The notes: a model not told the origin generated them from the letters alone. A stretch of 64,000 bases of DNA from Noviherbaspirillum malthae (GCF_015352985.1 NZ_JACYXF010000004.1:1-64000); one strand, 5' to 3'; counted from the first letter of the stretch, positions 35,552 through 45,795 are shown. Translations and numbers: made by a program.

Positions 35552-35644
35552 ATCACCCTTTCACATGCGGAACAATCAAAACCGGACCATGGCTGATTCC
35601 GCAGTCGCCATGGTCCGATGGTCTACTGGTATGCCGGTTTATTG

Positions 35645-38600
35645 CTAGAACGCGCCCTCTCCGCTTTCCGCAACCAGCCGCCTGGTCGGTTCCCGGCCGA
35701 ACAGCCAGAACATCGCCGGGGTCAGGAAGGTGTCGAGAATCGTCGAGCTGACGAGTCCGGAGAAGATCACGACCGCCACCGGATGCAGCACCTCGGTACC
35801 CGGCATTTCCGCTTCGAACAGCAGCGGTGCGAGTGCAAACGCCGCCACCAGCGCCGTCATCAGCACAGGCGTGAGGCGTTCGAGCGAACCGCGGATGATC
35901 ATCGCCTTGTCGAAATTCTCGCCTTCGAACGCCATCAGGTTGATGTAATGGCTGATCTTCAGGATGCCGTTCCGGGTCGAGATCCCTGCCAGCGTGATGA
36001 AGCCGATGAGCGCAGCGATGGACAGCGGCTGGCCCGACAGCCACAAGCCGATGACGGAGCCCACGAGCGCCAGCGGTATGTTGGCCATGATCATCAGTAC
36101 CAGCGCCGGCGACCTGTACCGCGAATACAGCACCAGAAACACCATCACCGCGGAGATCAGCGACAGCAGCGCAATCAGGCGGCTGGCCTGCTCCTGCGCC
36201 TGGAACTGCCCGTCCATCGTCACGAAGTACCCTTCGGGCATCCTTGCATCGGCAATGACTTGCCGAATGTCGGCAACCAGTTCCGACAGCGGCCGGTCCT
36301 GGGCATTGGCCGACAGGACGATACGGCGGCGTCCGTCATCTCGGGATATCTGGTTCGGGCCGTCCGATTCCTCGATCGCGGCCAGCTTCTCCAGGGGCAC
36401 CCGACCATTGGGCGTGTCGATGAGCAGATGGCGAAGCCCGTCGACCGAACGCGCGGATTCGGGCAAACGCAGCATCAGGTTGAAGCGCCTGTTGCCTTCG
36501 ATGACCTGGGTGACGCGCTCGCCGTCGATGAGAGTTTGGAGTTCGCGCGTCAGCATGGAGGGCGCGATGCCGTACTGCTCGGCCCGGTCGTAATCGACCC
36601 GCACCCTGATTTCCGGCGTGAGGACCTGCTTCTCGACCTCGAGGTCGGCGATACCGGGAATTCGCGACAGCGCCGACCGCAGCGTTTCCGCCTGCCCGCG
36701 CAGGGTATCCAAGTCGTCCCCGAAGATCTTGATGGCGATCTGGGCGCGCACGCCGGACAGCATGTGGTCGATGCGGTGTGAAATCGGCTGGCCGATGTTC
36801 ACTGCTGCCGGCAGCGACGACAGCCTTTTCCTGATATCCGCGTAGATCTCGTCCTTCGTACGGTCCGACGATTTCAGGTTCAGGTCCAGCTCCGAGACAT
36901 GCACGCCTTCGGCATGCTCGTCCAGCTCCGCCCTGCCCGACCGGCGGCCGACGTAAGCGACCTCCGGCACCTGCCTGACCAGCCGTTCGGCCTGGCTCGC
37001 CAGGCGTACCGATTCGGCCAGGGGCGTGCCCGGATTCAGGCGCAGTCCGATGAGGACCGAACCTTCGTTGAAAGGCGGCAGGAAGGTCGTCGGGAAGAAT
37101 GGAATGCTGGCCGCCGCGAGCACGACGGCGACGGCGGCAGCCGTCAGAAGGCCCTTGCTCCGCCCCAGCGACCATTCGAGGCCGCGGGCGTACCGCGCCT
37201 TGAGCCACTGCACCAGCCTGGGCTCTCCATGGTCGAGCTGCTTCATGCGAGGCAGCAGGTAGTAGGCCATGACCGGCGTCAGCGTCACCGAGACGAGCAT
37301 CGACGCCAGGATGGATACGATGTACGCGATCCCGAGCGGAACGAACAGCCGTCCTTCCATGCCCGGCAGGACGAACAGCGGCACGAACACCAGCACGATG
37401 ATGACCGTCGCCACCACGATGGCCGAGCGCACTTCCAGCGTTGCGCGCGCAATCAGTTCCGCCGGATTGAGCCGTGCCGCCTGTCCCCGTTCCTGCTTCA
37501 GCCTGCGCAGCACGTTCTCCACGCCCACCACCGCGTCGTCCACCAGTTCCCCGATGGCGATGGCCAGGCCGCCGAGCGTCATGGTGTTGATCGACAGGCC
37601 GAAGTACCTGAAGACGAGCACCGTGATCAGTATCGATACCGGAATCGCCGTCAGGGAAATCAGCGTGGTGCGAAAGTTTCCGAGGAAGAAATAGAGAATG
37701 ACGGCAACCAGGACTGCGGCCGTGACAAGTTTGCCCTGCAGATTGCCGATCGAAGACTCGATGAAATTCGCCTGGCGGAAAGTCACCTGGGGCGTCTCCA
37801 TTCCGGGCGGCAGGCTCTTGCGCATCTCGGCCAGCGCGCCCTCGATCTGGCGGGTAAGCTTGACGGTGTCCGCGTCGGGCTGTTTCTGCACGCCGAGGAT
37901 GACGGCCGGCTTGCCGTTGTAGCCGGCATCGCCCCGCTTGATGGCCGGAGCGATGCTGACATCCGCCACCTGCCTCAGCAAGATGGACTGGCCGTTCCTT
38001 GCCGCCAGCGGCAGGCGCTGCAAGTCCTCCAAGCGCGACGTGCGTCCGATATTGCGGATCAGGTACTCGCGCGCATTCAACTCCAGGAAACCGCCGCTGG
38101 TATTGGCGGCGAAGCCGCGCAATGCCGTTTCGATCTGCTCGACGGTAATGCCGAGACCGGCCATGCGCGCCGTATCCGGCTGCACCTGGTACTGCCGCAC
38201 CTCGCCGCCGATCGGGATGACCTGCGCGATGCCGGGAATCGTCAGCAGGCGCGGGCGCAGCACGAAGTCGGCATATTCGCGGGTTGCCATCGGCGAGATT
38301 TTCTGCGGGTCGATGGGAATCGCGATGAGCATGATCTCGCCCATCACGGAGGAGATGGGCCCCATCGACGGAGCAATCCCTTCCGGCATCTGCTCCCGCA
38401 CCAGGCTCAAGCGCTCCGATACCATCTGCCGTGCGCGATAGATATCCATGCCCCAATCGAACTGCACGTACACGAACGACAGACCGACCGACGACACCGA
38501 ACGCACGGCCGTGACGCCGGGCGTGCCGTTCATTGCGGTTTCCAGGGGAAAGGTGATCAGCTGTTCGACTTCTTCCGGCGCCATGCCGCCCGCTTCGGTC

Positions 38601-38749
38601 ATCAGCGTGACCGTCGGCCGGTTCAGGTCGGGAAAGACATCCACCGGCATGCGCCCCAGCATCAGGGCGCCATAGGTCATCAATACGGCAGCCAACGCCA
38701 GTACGAACAGGCGGTTCTTCAAACCTGCATTGACAAGGTAGCTGAACAT
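35645..38749 (-). CDS. HME-RND heavy-metal efflux pump (CzcA/CusA family)
   Basis: A 1034-residue inner-membrane RND pump, proton-driven, the central part of a tripartite metal-efflux system. The N-terminal helix and [29 protein letters not shown] block are typical of the CzcA family, as are 12 membrane segments in two halves. The proton-relay region in the fourth helix reads [14 protein letters not shown] (399-412). CzcA-type Zn/Co/Cd pumps have DFG..VDGAV..VEN and CusA-type Cu/Ag pumps have a different form. The relay acids D404, D405 and E411 are kept, but the substrate class is not one of the well-characterised ones. It starts 3 bp after the adaptor stop, with GAGG inside the adaptor's last codons. 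Confidence 0.93.
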   Translation of the reverse strand: MFSYLVNAGLKNRLFVLALAAVLMTYGALMLGRMPVDVFPDLNRPTVTLMTEAGGMAPEEVEQLITFPLETAMNGTPGVTAVRSVSSVGLSFVYVQFDWGMDIYRARQMVSERLSLVREQMPEGIAPSMGPISSVMGEIMLIAIPIDPQKISPMATREYADFVLRPRLLTIPGIAQVIPIGGEVRQYQVQPDTARMAGLGITVEQIETALRGFAANTSGGFLELNAREYLIRNIGRTSRLEDLQRLPLAARNGQSILLRQVADVSIAPAIKRGDAGYNGKPAVILGVQKQPDADTVKLTRQIEGALAEMRKSLPPGMETPQVTFRQANFIESSIGNLQGKLVTAAVLVAVILYFFLGNFRTTLISLTAIPVSILITVLVFRYFGLSINTMTLGGLAIAIGELVDDAVVGVENVLRRLKQERGQAARLNPAELIARATLEVRSAIVVATVIIVLVFVPLFVLPGMEGRLFVPLGIAYIVSILASMLVSVTLTPVMAYYLLPRMKQLDHGEPRLVQWLKARYARGLEWSLGRSKGLLTAAAVAVVLAAASIPFFPTTFLPPFNEGSVLIGLRLNPGTPLAESVRLASQAERLVRQVPEVAYVGRRSGRAELDEHAEGVHVSELDLNLKSSDRTKDEIYADIRKRLSSLPAAVNIGQPISHRIDHMLSGVRAQIAIKIFGDDLDTLRGQAETLRSALSRIPGIADLEVEKQVLTPEIRVRVDYDRAEQYGIAPSMLTRELQTLIDGERVTQVIEGNRRFNLMLRLPESARSVDGLRHLLIDTPNGRVPLEKLAAIEESDGPNQISRDDGRRRIVLSANAQDRPLSELVADIRQVIADARMPEGYFVTMDGQFQAQEQASRLIALLSLISAVMVFLVLYSRYRSPALVLMIMANIPLALVGSVIGLWLSGQPLSIAALIGFITLAGISTRNGILKISHYINLMAFEGENFDKAMIIRGSLERLTPVLMTALVAAFALAPLLFEAEMPGTEVLHPVAVVIFSGLVSSTILDTFLTPAMFWLFGREPTRRLVAESGEGAF

Positions 38750-38752
38750 GGC

Positions 38753-39889
38753 CTACCTCACCTGGTTGATCAGGGGCGCGCCCTGCACCACGACCCGCTC
38801 GCCGCCCTTCAGTCCCTGGATGACCGTCACCGCGCTGGCATCGAGCGGCACATGACGCACCGGCCGCTGCAGGAAACGCTCCGCGCTGTCGTGCACCCAG
38901 ACGATGTCCTGATTGCTTGGGCTTTTCACGATGGCGCTCGCCGGCACTGCGACGCCGTCCACCGTGGTTCTGGTCTGCACAACCACTTTCAGCGGCTGGC
39001 CGACAGCCAGTGTGGTCAATGCCGGCAGCCCTCCATCCTTGCCGGCTCGTGTGCGGAACTGTATCGGTACTGCCTGTTCACGCAAGGTCCGTCCGGCCCC
39101 GACGAATTCGAGCGCGATGGATTCGCCGGACGAGGCGCGTGCGGTCGCCGCTGCGATGTTCGCCGCCAGGGCCGCGTCATGCGCCACCGCTTCCACGCGC
39201 AGGCGGCCGGGATCGACGATCTCGAACAGCACTTCGCGCGCATCCACGACCTGTCCCGCTACCACGTTGGATGCGGCGATCACGCCGGATACCGGGGCAG
39301 TCAAGGCTTCGGTGGCAGACAGGCTGCCGCCGATGGCGGCAAGACGTTCCCTTGCGCTCGCCGCCTCGGCCTCGGCTGCTTCGATGTCTTTCCGGGGCAC
39401 CGTGCCTTCAAGCTGCTTCAGCCTGCCCAGCCGCTTCTCGGCAAGCGCTGCCGCTGACCGCAGCTCCGCCGCAAGAGCGACCTGGTTTGCGCGTTCGAGC
39501 GCGCCCGCCGACGGACGCACGAAGGCCAGGATGTCTCCTTTCCTGACTGCCTGGCCCAGCGAGGGCAAGCCCTTGGGCCCCGGTTCCATCCTGCCCGCCG
39601 CCATGGGCTGCACCTTGCCGCCCGCATTGGGGTCCATCACGACGCGCCCGGCAAGCTCGAAGGATTGCGGCAATGCCTTGTGCTCCGTGACGACGGTTCG
39701 CACCGCAAGCTGACGCTGAGTGACTTTGGGGAGGAAGACGCTTCCGTCCGGCAGGCGCCTGGGACCGTCGGCACTTGCTGCCGGCGGCGTCTCATGATCA
39801 TGGTCATGCCCCGCGCCTGCATGTGCGGCCAGGGAAAATGCGGCGGCGATGACACCGGCCAGGGTGGCTTGCAAAAAGAGCGTGTTCAT
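38753..39889 (-). CDS. RND periplasmic adaptor (CzcB/CusB-like)
   Basis: A 378-residue membrane-fusion protein linking the RND pump to the outer-membrane channel. A signal peptide (about 1-25) is followed by a His-rich stretch (AGAGHDHDHETPPAA) that may bind metal, then SVFLPKVTQRQLAVRT, a coiled-coil hairpin (about 150-200, ALAEKRLGRLKQLEGTVPRKDIEAAEAEAASARERL in outline), a lipoyl-like domain and beta barrel (VSGVIAASNVVAGQVVDAREVLFEIVDPGRLRVEA). Its ATG overlaps the stop of the preceding gene (TAATG), showing translational coupling. Confidence 0.92.
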   Translation of the reverse strand: MNTLFLQATLAGVIAAAFSLAAHAGAGHDHDHETPPAASADGPRRLPDGSVFLPKVTQRQLAVRTVVTEHKALPQSFELAGRVVMDPNAGGKVQPMAAGRMEPGPKGLPSLGQAVRKGDILAFVRPSAGALERANQVALAAELRSAAALAEKRLGRLKQLEGTVPRKDIEAAEAEAASARERLAAIGGSLSATEALTAPVSGVIAASNVVAGQVVDAREVLFEIVDPGRLRVEAVAHDAALAANIAAATARASSGESIALEFVGAGRTLREQAVPIQFRTRAGKDGGLPALTTLAVGQPLKVVVQTRTTVDGVAVPASAIVKSPSNQDIVWVHDSAERFLQRPVRHVPLDASAVTVIQGLKGGERVVVQGAPLINQVR

Positions 39890-40464
39890 TATCTTGATCC
39901 TCCGGTACTGCGGCGCTTCATGAGGCGGCGAACGGCAAGCGCCAGAAGCGCAACGACAACCGCGGCGGCCAGCGCGGCGAGTGGCGCATTGAATCGCTCA
40001 TGCAGCGATTCGGAGCCCGCATGGCCATGATCGCCATGATCATCATGCGCTTCGGGAATGACGAAATTGGCGGCAAGGATGTCGACGTCCTCCCCGGCTG
40101 TAATCGTCAGCGTCACCGGGTGGCTGCCGGTTTTTTCAAAAGCGTTCACGGCGAACCGGTACTCGCCGCTGTCTTCATGGAATTCGCCGCTTGCCTTGGC
40201 ATCGCCGCTTTCCAGTTCCACTTTTGCGTTGAGGACGGGCTCGTTGTCGGCATAGCGGTCCACAAGGACCGACAAGCCATGGCCGTCGAATACCCCGACC
40301 ACTTCGAACAAGTCGGAGTGGGCTTCGAACCTCGGCGACGCCGGCCCCGCAGGAGATACCGGCGCTTCGTCGCCATGGTCGTGCCCCGGCCCTGCCATTG
40401 CCGGGTCGAGAACAAATGCCAGCGCCATCAGAAGCGCGGCAAGATGAGATAGGAGTCGTTTCAT
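39889..40464 (-). CDS. His-rich periplasmic accessory protein of the RND operon
   Basis: A 191-residue protein with a signal peptide, a His/Asp-rich segment near the mature N-terminus (MAGPGHDHGDEAPVSP), a beta-sandwich-like domain (about 45-145), a second cluster (HDDHGDHGHAGSE) and one C-terminal membrane helix (APLAALAAAVVVALLALAV) followed by basic residues. It is inserted between the CzcC- and CzcB-like genes, overlapping the former by ATGA and the latter by TAATG. The cytoplasm-anchored, periplasm-facing layout suggests a metal chaperone or sensor for the pump. It matches no classical Czc protein that I can name. Confidence 0.75.
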   Translation of the reverse strand: MKRLLSHLAALLMALAFVLDPAMAGPGHDHGDEAPVSPAGPASPRFEAHSDLFEVVGVFDGHGLSVLVDRYADNEPVLNAKVELESGDAKASGEFHEDSGEYRFAVNAFEKTGSHPVTLTITAGEDVDILAANFVIPEAHDDHGDHGHAGSESLHERFNAPLAALAAAVVVALLALAVRRLMKRRSTGGSR

Positions 40465-41708
40465 GGGATGAGCCCTAATGCCTGATTGAGCCTTGAAATC
40501 GCGCGGCCGGCTTCAAGCTGCGCGCGGGTCAGTGCCTGTTCGGCTTCGTAGCGGTCGTTTTCGCTGCGCAGCCTGGTGGGGAGATCCAGTTCGCCAAGGC
40601 GGAAGGCTTTCGCATACAGTTCCTGCGTATCGGAGGCCAGCCTGTAGCGTTCCTCGGCAAGCGCTTGAACAGCTTTTGCCTGTTCGAACTCGGCCCTGGC
40701 CGTCTCGGCTTCGGCCTGGATGCGTTCCCGTTCGAGCAGCAGCGAGGCTTCCGCCTCGATGAGTTCCGCATTCGCAGCTGTGATCCGCGGTGCGTTGCGC
40801 GACTGCGTCGATAACGGAATGCGAACGGCAAGCCGGACGGAGTTGTCGTAGGCATCGCCGGCCGCCGCACGCTCCCGGACGAAACCGACGGCGAGTTCCG
40901 GCGGGTCCCGCCTTTCGGCGCTTGCCTGCGCCAGGCGCGCCTGCCCGACGTCGACGGCCGTATTGGAAATCGCCAGCAGGGGATGAATCGCCGGAAGCTG
41001 CCGCGCATCCGGGAGCGGTTCGCCGGCTTCGGGCAGCTGCGACAGGCCGGTCAAGGCCGCGAACAGCTTCTGCGAACGCAGAACACGCATTTCGGCCTCG
41101 GCTTTCAAAGCCTGTGCGAGACGTTCGGCAACCCGGGCCTGGTTGAAGTCGGCTCGCGCCAGGTCGCCGGCATTGAAGCGTCGCTCCACGTCTTCCAGCA
41201 GCAGGCTCGCCTCGCGCAGCTTGCGCAGCGCAAGATCGCGGTCGTTCTGCGCGAACCGGGCCTGCCAGTAGGCCTCGCGCACCTCTCCGGCGATCTTCAG
41301 CCTGGAAGCGAGTGTTCCGGCGTCGAGCTGGCCGGTTTCCGCCTCGGCAAGGCGACGGGCCGCGCTGCGCGTTCCCGGCATCCAGAGAGGGACGGCAATT
41401 TCCGCCTCGGTCTCGCGCTCGCCGCGGTTCTGGTTGAACCGGTCTGTCCGCTGGGACAGACCGATACTCGGTGCGCCTGGAAACAATGAGGAAGCCGCAT
41501 CTCGCCGGGCAGCGGCTTCGTCCCGGCGGGCGTGAAGCGCGCGGGCTTCCGGCTGCCGAGACCATGCGGCTTCGACGGCTTCCTTCAGCGTTAGGGACGC
41601 GGCATGGGCTGCATTGCTCGCATGGGCTGCAATTGCGCCGCCGACCAATGCCGCGACCGCTAGCTTGCATGGCAAGCTGGAAATAGAGGACGAAATAAAT
41701 CGTCGCAT
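40461..41708 (-). CDS. outer-membrane efflux channel (CzcC/TolC family)
   Basis: A 415-residue outer-membrane factor that completes the tripartite pump. The export signal lies in the first 40 residues (basic start, SSSISSLPCKLAVAALVGGAIAAHASNAAHA). Two repeats of long helices follow, with SLTLKEAVEAAWSRQPEARALHARRDEAAARRDAA and AVQALAEERYRLASDTQELYAKAFRLGELDLPTRLR as the paired OEP motifs. AAGGAG precedes the ATG. The last bases overlap the start of the next gene (ATGA), so the four efflux genes are translated as a coupled unit. Confidence 0.92.
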   Translation of the reverse strand: MRRFISSSISSLPCKLAVAALVGGAIAAHASNAAHAASLTLKEAVEAAWSRQPEARALHARRDEAAARRDAASSLFPGAPSIGLSQRTDRFNQNRGERETEAEIAVPLWMPGTRSAARRLAEAETGQLDAGTLASRLKIAGEVREAYWQARFAQNDRDLALRKLREASLLLEDVERRFNAGDLARADFNQARVAERLAQALKAEAEMRVLRSQKLFAALTGLSQLPEAGEPLPDARQLPAIHPLLAISNTAVDVGQARLAQASAERRDPPELAVGFVRERAAAGDAYDNSVRLAVRIPLSTQSRNAPRITAANAELIEAEASLLLERERIQAEAETARAEFEQAKAVQALAEERYRLASDTQELYAKAFRLGELDLPTRLRSENDRYEAEQALTRAQLEAGRAISRLNQALGLIP

Positions 41709-41800
41709 TCGGATTCTCCTTATTGAAAAGACAAGGGGGAATCCGGCGGATGCGTTATTTGCCGGGAAAAGCTAGGCGTGGATGAGTGCGGTCCGCCGGA

Positions 41801-42166
41801 TCAGACGGCGGAGAACCACTGGGGCTTTTCGGGCCTGGAAGGCGATGCGGATGTGAGAGAGGATGCGGCAGCGGCGGGTGGTTCCGCGACCGGCCCTGGC
41901 GGCGGGGCTGCGAAGCTCGACACGGTAATGCCGTTGTACGCGCCATGGCAGTCGAGACAGTCCGGGGAATTCAGGTTCGCGGATTCGTCGCCGGCATTGT
42001 CGGCATCGCCAGCGGCCTGCGCATGCTGATGTTCGTGCTGATGGTCGTGATGACCGAAGTGGCTGGTCTTCACTTCATTTTCGGGCTGGCAGTACGCCGC
42101 CGCCACAGCCCAGGAGGACTGCAGCGGCATGATGAGCAGCAAGACAATGAAGATGATCTTTTTCAC
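41801..42166 (-). CDS. CzcI-like metal-response protein
   Basis: A 121-residue small periplasmic protein at the head of the efflux operon. GTG start (MKKIIFIVLLLIMPLQSSWAVAA leader), then a His cluster (HFGHHDHQHEHQHAQ), a Cys pair (DCLDCHGAYNG) and a Pro/Ala-rich tail. This layout matches CzcI-like proteins, which precede czcC in Zn/Co/Cd efflux operons and modulate their induction. The His cluster and CxxC pair would bind metal. It ends 93 bp before the channel gene. Confidence 0.78.
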   Translation of the reverse strand: MKKIIFIVLLLIMPLQSSWAVAAAYCQPENEVKTSHFGHHDHQHEHQHAQAAGDADNAGDESANLNSPDCLDCHGAYNGITVSSFAAPPPGPVAEPPAAAASSLTSASPSRPEKPQWFSAV

Positions 42167-42210
42167 GGGCGAATCATAGCATCCAATATGCGAGGCGATC
42201 AGGACTTGTT

Positions 42211-43164
42211 TCAGCCCGGGCGCGCATCCTCTTGCGCCAGGCGCACCAAGACGTCGGCAAGCGAGCGAAAGACCGGTTTTCCAGCCGCCTGGAAAGGAAA
42301 CGTCAGGAAGTAGGCCATTCTGTTTTCCGCTGGCATTGCAAACGGGATCACGAGTTCACCCCGCTCCAGCCTGTCCGCCGCCATGCGCGGATCGCCGATG
42401 GCAACGCCATGCCCTGCCGCCGCGGCGGCCAGCGAGAGATCGAGGGTGTCGAATACCAGGCCGCGCTCCATGTCGATGCCGCCGATACCGTTCTGCCGGA
42501 ACCACCATTTCCACTCCGCCCCGCCGGCGCCCGGATGAAGCAGGGTGGCCGTTCGCAGAGCCTGCACCGAATCCAGGGAAGACGCGAGCGCCGGCGCGCA
42601 CATGGGCACCAGCGTCTCCTTGAACAGCAATACCGATTCCAGCCCCGGCCATTCGCCGCTTCCGCGCACGATCATCGCGTCGATGTCACCGGCGCTGAAG
42701 TCGGGCGTGTCGTCGGAGGAAGTGATGATGCTCAGGTCGGTGCCCGGCAGGCATGCGCGTATTGCCTGCATGCGGGGAAGCAGCCAGCGCACGCAGAATG
42801 TCGATGGCACGCGCAGCGCGAGGATGGCTGACGATGCCTGCAGGGCCTGCTCCTGCTCGAACAGCAGACCGAGCACCTGCACTGCCGTCGTCCTCAATGC
42901 CTCGCCTTGCCGCGTCAATGTGAGTCCGGAGGCGCTGCGCATGAATAGTGCGCAGCCGTAATGCGCCTCCAGCTGCTGGATCTGGCGGCTGAGCGCGCCC
43001 TGGGTGCGGCAAAGCTGATCGGCCGCCTTGCTCAGGCTGCCGCAGTGCGCCGCCGTGACAAACGCCTGCAGTCCCGCAAGCGAAGGCAATGGCCTTGTCA
43101 GCCGGGAAAGAGGGTATGTGCCGGCGGCATGCCCGGCATGCGAATTATTCGATTGTGGGTCCAT
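42211..43164 (-). CDS. LysR-family transcriptional regulator (GcvA-like)
   Basis: A 317-residue LysR regulator. The start MDPQSNNSHAG (42-codon leader before the HTH) is chosen for the AGGCAAG upstream; a longer frame opens at 43197. The helix-turn-helix is LQAFVTAAHCGSLSKAADQLCRTQGALSRQIQQLE. The effector domain fits the GcvA/AmpR subgroup (WLLPRMQAI, VRGSGEWPG, LLHPGAGGAEW). It is only 45 bp upstream of the CzcI-like gene on the same strand, an unusual position for a LysR gene, and it is divergent from the SnoaL-like gene, its more probable target. Confidence 0.87.
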   Translation of the reverse strand: MDPQSNNSHAGHAAGTYPLSRLTRPLPSLAGLQAFVTAAHCGSLSKAADQLCRTQGALSRQIQQLEAHYGCALFMRSASGLTLTRQGEALRTTAVQVLGLLFEQEQALQASSAILALRVPSTFCVRWLLPRMQAIRACLPGTDLSIITSSDDTPDFSAGDIDAMIVRGSGEWPGLESVLLFKETLVPMCAPALASSLDSVQALRTATLLHPGAGGAEWKWWFRQNGIGGIDMERGLVFDTLDLSLAAAAAGHGVAIGDPRMAADRLERGELVIPFAMPAENRMAYFLTFPFQAAGKPVFRSLADVLVRLAQEDARPG

Positions 43165-43253
43165 CTTGCCTGCGGTACCGTGTTTCGGAAACGACATCCT
43201 GGCCGGTCAATCCCGGCCGGATCAAGTCTTGCTGTCAAATCGGAGATTACTAC

Positions 43254-43661
43254 ATGACACAGCAGCAGCAAAATGCCGGCCTTGCGCTGGCAGAGCGGGT
43301 TCGCAGTTATCTGAAGGAACTGGAGCGCGGCGATGCCGCCGGCATCTGCAGTCTTTTCACGCCGCATGCGCAGATTCACTCGCCGTTTCTCGGCTGGATG
43401 GAGCCTGCGCCATTCTTTGAAAAAGTGGTCGCCGCCTCGGGGCAGAGCACGATCACGCCGATCGATATCTGCGCCAGTGTCGACGGCAACCGCCGCGTCG
43501 CGGCCTACTTCATCTACGACTGGAAGCTCAAGGATGGATCGACGGCGAAGTTCGAGTGCGTCGACGTTTTCGAATTCGACGCGGACGGTCTGATCGAAAA
43601 GATAGTTATCGTGTACGACACCCATCCGATCAGAGCGACCGTGGGCGACAAGTACGCATAG
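43254..43661 (+). CDS. SnoaL/NTF2-like domain protein
   Basis: A 135-residue single-domain protein of the NTF2/SnoaL cone fold. The ATG at 43254 (MTQQQQNAGLALAERV) follows CGGAGATTAC. The first helix ends in YLKELERGDAAGICSLFTPHAQIHSPFLG, the segment that lines the pocket in this family, and later strands include AAYFIYDWKLKDG and FECVDVFEFDADGLIEKI, as usual. Members are isomerases, cyclases or ligand-binding proteins, so the role is open. It is divergent from the LysR gene and stands alone. Confidence 0.8.
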   Translation: MTQQQQNAGLALAERVRSYLKELERGDAAGICSLFTPHAQIHSPFLGWMEPAPFFEKVVAASGQSTITPIDICASVDGNRRVAAYFIYDWKLKDGSTAKFECVDVFEFDADGLIEKIVIVYDTHPIRATVGDKYA

Positions 43662-43721
43662 TTATCCGGAGATACGCGATGTTGCCTGGCACCGGCACGG
43701 CGGCTCCGGGCACTGCGGGCG

Positions 43722-44351
43722 TCAGGGCGTATAGCGGTTCCGGGTGCTCGGAATGTTGAGGCGCTGGGCGACCTTCACCAGGTCGATGAGGTTTCGCGTG
43801 CCCATCTTTTCCATGACCTTCTGCTTGTGCACCTTGGCGGTCACTTCCTGGATGCCCAGTTCCATGGCGATCTGCTTGTTCATCAGGCCGCCGATCGCCA
43901 GGCCGAGAACCTCGCGTTCGCGCTGCGTCAGCGTGGCATAGCGCTGGGTGGACTCCATCAGGTCGCGATGCGTCTCGAAGTCCGCTTCCGCCCTTGCCAG
44001 CGCTTCGTCGACGGCCTGAAGCAACTGCTCGCTGTCGACCGGCTTGGTAAGGAATTCCTGCGCGCCGGCTTTCATTGCGCGCACCGTCATCGGGATGGAT
44101 CCGTAGCCGGAAATGAAAATGATCGGCAGGCTGATACCCTTGTGCGCCAGCGCATCGATGACGTCGAATCCGCTGGCGCTGGAAAGCCGCATGTCCAGAA
44201 TCAGGCACGCCGGCGAGGCATGTGACGATTCCTGCAGGAATTCCTCTGCCGTGGCAAACACCTTTACCGCATGCCCAGCCGACCGCAGGAGCCTTGTCAC
44301 CGAAACCCTCACCGCCTCGTCATCATCGACCAGGAAAACCAGTTTTTCCAT
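43722..44351 (-). CDS. FixJ-type response regulator
   Basis: A 209-residue two-domain response regulator. AAGGAGG precedes the ATG at 44349-44351 (MEKLVFLVDDDEAVR). The receiver (about 1-120) has the acidic pair DDD, the phospho-Asp in CLILDMRLSSASG, a Ser/Thr switch (FISGYG) and KP in FLTKPVDS. The C-terminal LuxR-type helix-turn-helix is LTQREREVLGLAIGGLMNKQIAMELGIQEVTAKVHKQKV. This is the FixJ/NodW/StyR group. No histidine kinase is adjacent. The five-PAS hybrid kinase at 45.8-48.9 kb is the nearest but is separated by a transporter gene. Confidence 0.9.
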   Translation of the reverse strand: MEKLVFLVDDDEAVRVSVTRLLRSAGHAVKVFATAEEFLQESSHASPACLILDMRLSSASGFDVIDALAHKGISLPIIFISGYGSIPMTVRAMKAGAQEFLTKPVDSEQLLQAVDEALARAEADFETHRDLMESTQRYATLTQREREVLGLAIGGLMNKQIAMELGIQEVTAKVHKQKVMEKMGTRNLIDLVKVAQRLNIPSTRNRYTP

Positions 44352-44431
44352 CACTGCGCCTCCTTGCCCCGCCACTCTACCATTCTTTTGTTTTTCGCAA
44401 TGACGAGGCATTCGCGGTGCCGTCCACAAGC

Positions 44432-44467
44432 GGCCGCGCTGGCCGCACCGGCCGCACTGGCCGCATT
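44432..44467. repeat. short 9-bp tandem repeat
   Basis: GGCCGC followed by a variable triplet occurs four times in a row (triplets GCT, ACC, ACT, ATT). It lies in the region between the FixJ-type regulator and the MFS gene. The period is exactly 9 bp. It could be slippage-prone, but no coding gene is confidently read across it. Confidence 0.55.
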
Positions 44468-44571
44468 GAATGGCAGCTTCGTCTGCGGCGATGCCGGACC
44501 CAGCCCCAGCCTCGATAGCGGCTTTGGAGTAGAATGCCGACGCTTCACTCTACTGAACGTGCAAGCCGTCC

Positions 44572-45792
44572 GTGTCTTCCTTCTCCCAAACAACTTCTCC
44601 ATCCGCTGCATCAACCGATACACCAGCAGTCTCCTCCCTGCGCGCCAATCTCGCCATGGGCGTCGGCAGCTTCGCCATCGGTACCGGCGAATTTGTCATC
44701 ATGGGCTTGCTGCCCGAAGTCGCCCGTGACTTGGGCGTAAGCATTCCGCAGGCAGGCCATGTCATCAGCGCCTACGCGCTCGGCGTGGTGATCGGCGCGC
44801 CGTTGCTGGCCGTGCTGTCCTCAGGCTGGCCGCGCAGGAAACTGCTCATCGCGCTCATGCTTGCTTTTGGCCTTGGCAATTTTGCAAGCGCCATCGCTCC
44901 GAATTATCTGTTGCTCAACCTGCTGCGCTTCATCGCCGCTCTGCCGCACGGCACCTACTTCGGCGTGGCGGCACTGGTTGCTGCTTCCATGGCCGCGCCC
45001 GGACGGCGCGGACAGGCAGTGGGCCAGGTGATGCTCGGCCTGACGGTTGCCACGCTGGTCGGCGTGCCGATTGCGGCATGGCTCGGCCAGATGCTGGGGT
45101 GGCGCTCGGCATTCGTATTCGTCGGCGCGCTCGCCATCCTGGCTTCGGTATTGATTCGGCGCGAACTGCCGGAGATACCCGCCGCGGCCGGCGCGAGCCC
45201 CCTGCGCGAGCTGGGTGCGCTCAAGAGACCGCAAGTGTTGTTCACGCTTGCCATCGGTGCCATCGGCCTTGGCGGACTGTTCTCGGTGTTCAGCTATGTC
45301 AAGCCGACGATGATGACGCTGGCAGACATGCCGCTGGGCCAGGTGCCCATCGTACTGGCACTGTTCGGAGTCGGCATGGTGCTGGGCAATCTTGTCGGCC
45401 CGCGGTTCGCCGACCGTGCGCTGATGCCGACCATGTGCGGGCTGCTGGCGTGGGGCGTGCTCATTCTCGGCGCTTACACCTTCACCGCCTATCATCCCTG
45501 GCTGGGCTCGATCAATGTCCTGCTGGTCGGCACGCTGGTGGCGATGGGGCCGGTGCTGCAGATCCGCCTGATGGATGTTGCGGGCGATGCGCAGACTCTG
45601 GCAGCGGCACTGAACCACTCCGCCTTCAACGTTGCCAATGCGCTCGGCGCATGGCTGGGCGGCGTGGTGGTGACGGCCGGCTTTGGCTGGTCCGCAACAG
45701 GCTGGGTGGGTGCCCTGCTGGCGCTGGCGGGTCTTGCTGTCTTCGCGGTGTCGGCCAGGAGCGCAAGGCGCGAACCTGGTCCGGCGCGCTGA
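44572..45792 (+). CDS. MFS transporter, DHA1/AraJ-like
   Basis: A 406-residue major-facilitator exporter with 12 membrane helices. The start is a GTG at 44572; the conserved body begins at about residue 25 (ANLAMGVGSFAIGTGEFVIMGLLPEVARDLGVS), the typical first helix of AraJ/YdhP-like DHA1 proteins. Motif A-like residues follow helix 2 (SSGWPRRKLL). The substrate is unknown (sugar or drug efflux in relatives). It is convergent with the hybrid kinase gene, 3 bp away. Confidence 0.9.
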   Translation: MSSFSQTTSPSAASTDTPAVSSLRANLAMGVGSFAIGTGEFVIMGLLPEVARDLGVSIPQAGHVISAYALGVVIGAPLLAVLSSGWPRRKLLIALMLAFGLGNFASAIAPNYLLLNLLRFIAALPHGTYFGVAALVAASMAAPGRRGQAVGQVMLGLTVATLVGVPIAAWLGQMLGWRSAFVFVGALAILASVLIRRELPEIPAAAGASPLRELGALKRPQVLFTLAIGAIGLGGLFSVFSYVKPTMMTLADMPLGQVPIVLALFGVGMVLGNLVGPRFADRALMPTMCGLLAWGVLILGAYTFTAYHPWLGSINVLLVGTLVAMGPVLQIRLMDVAGDAQTLAAALNHSAFNVANALGAWLGGVVVTAGFGWSATGWVGALLALAGLAVFAVSARSARREPGPAR

Positions 45793-45795
45793 ACC

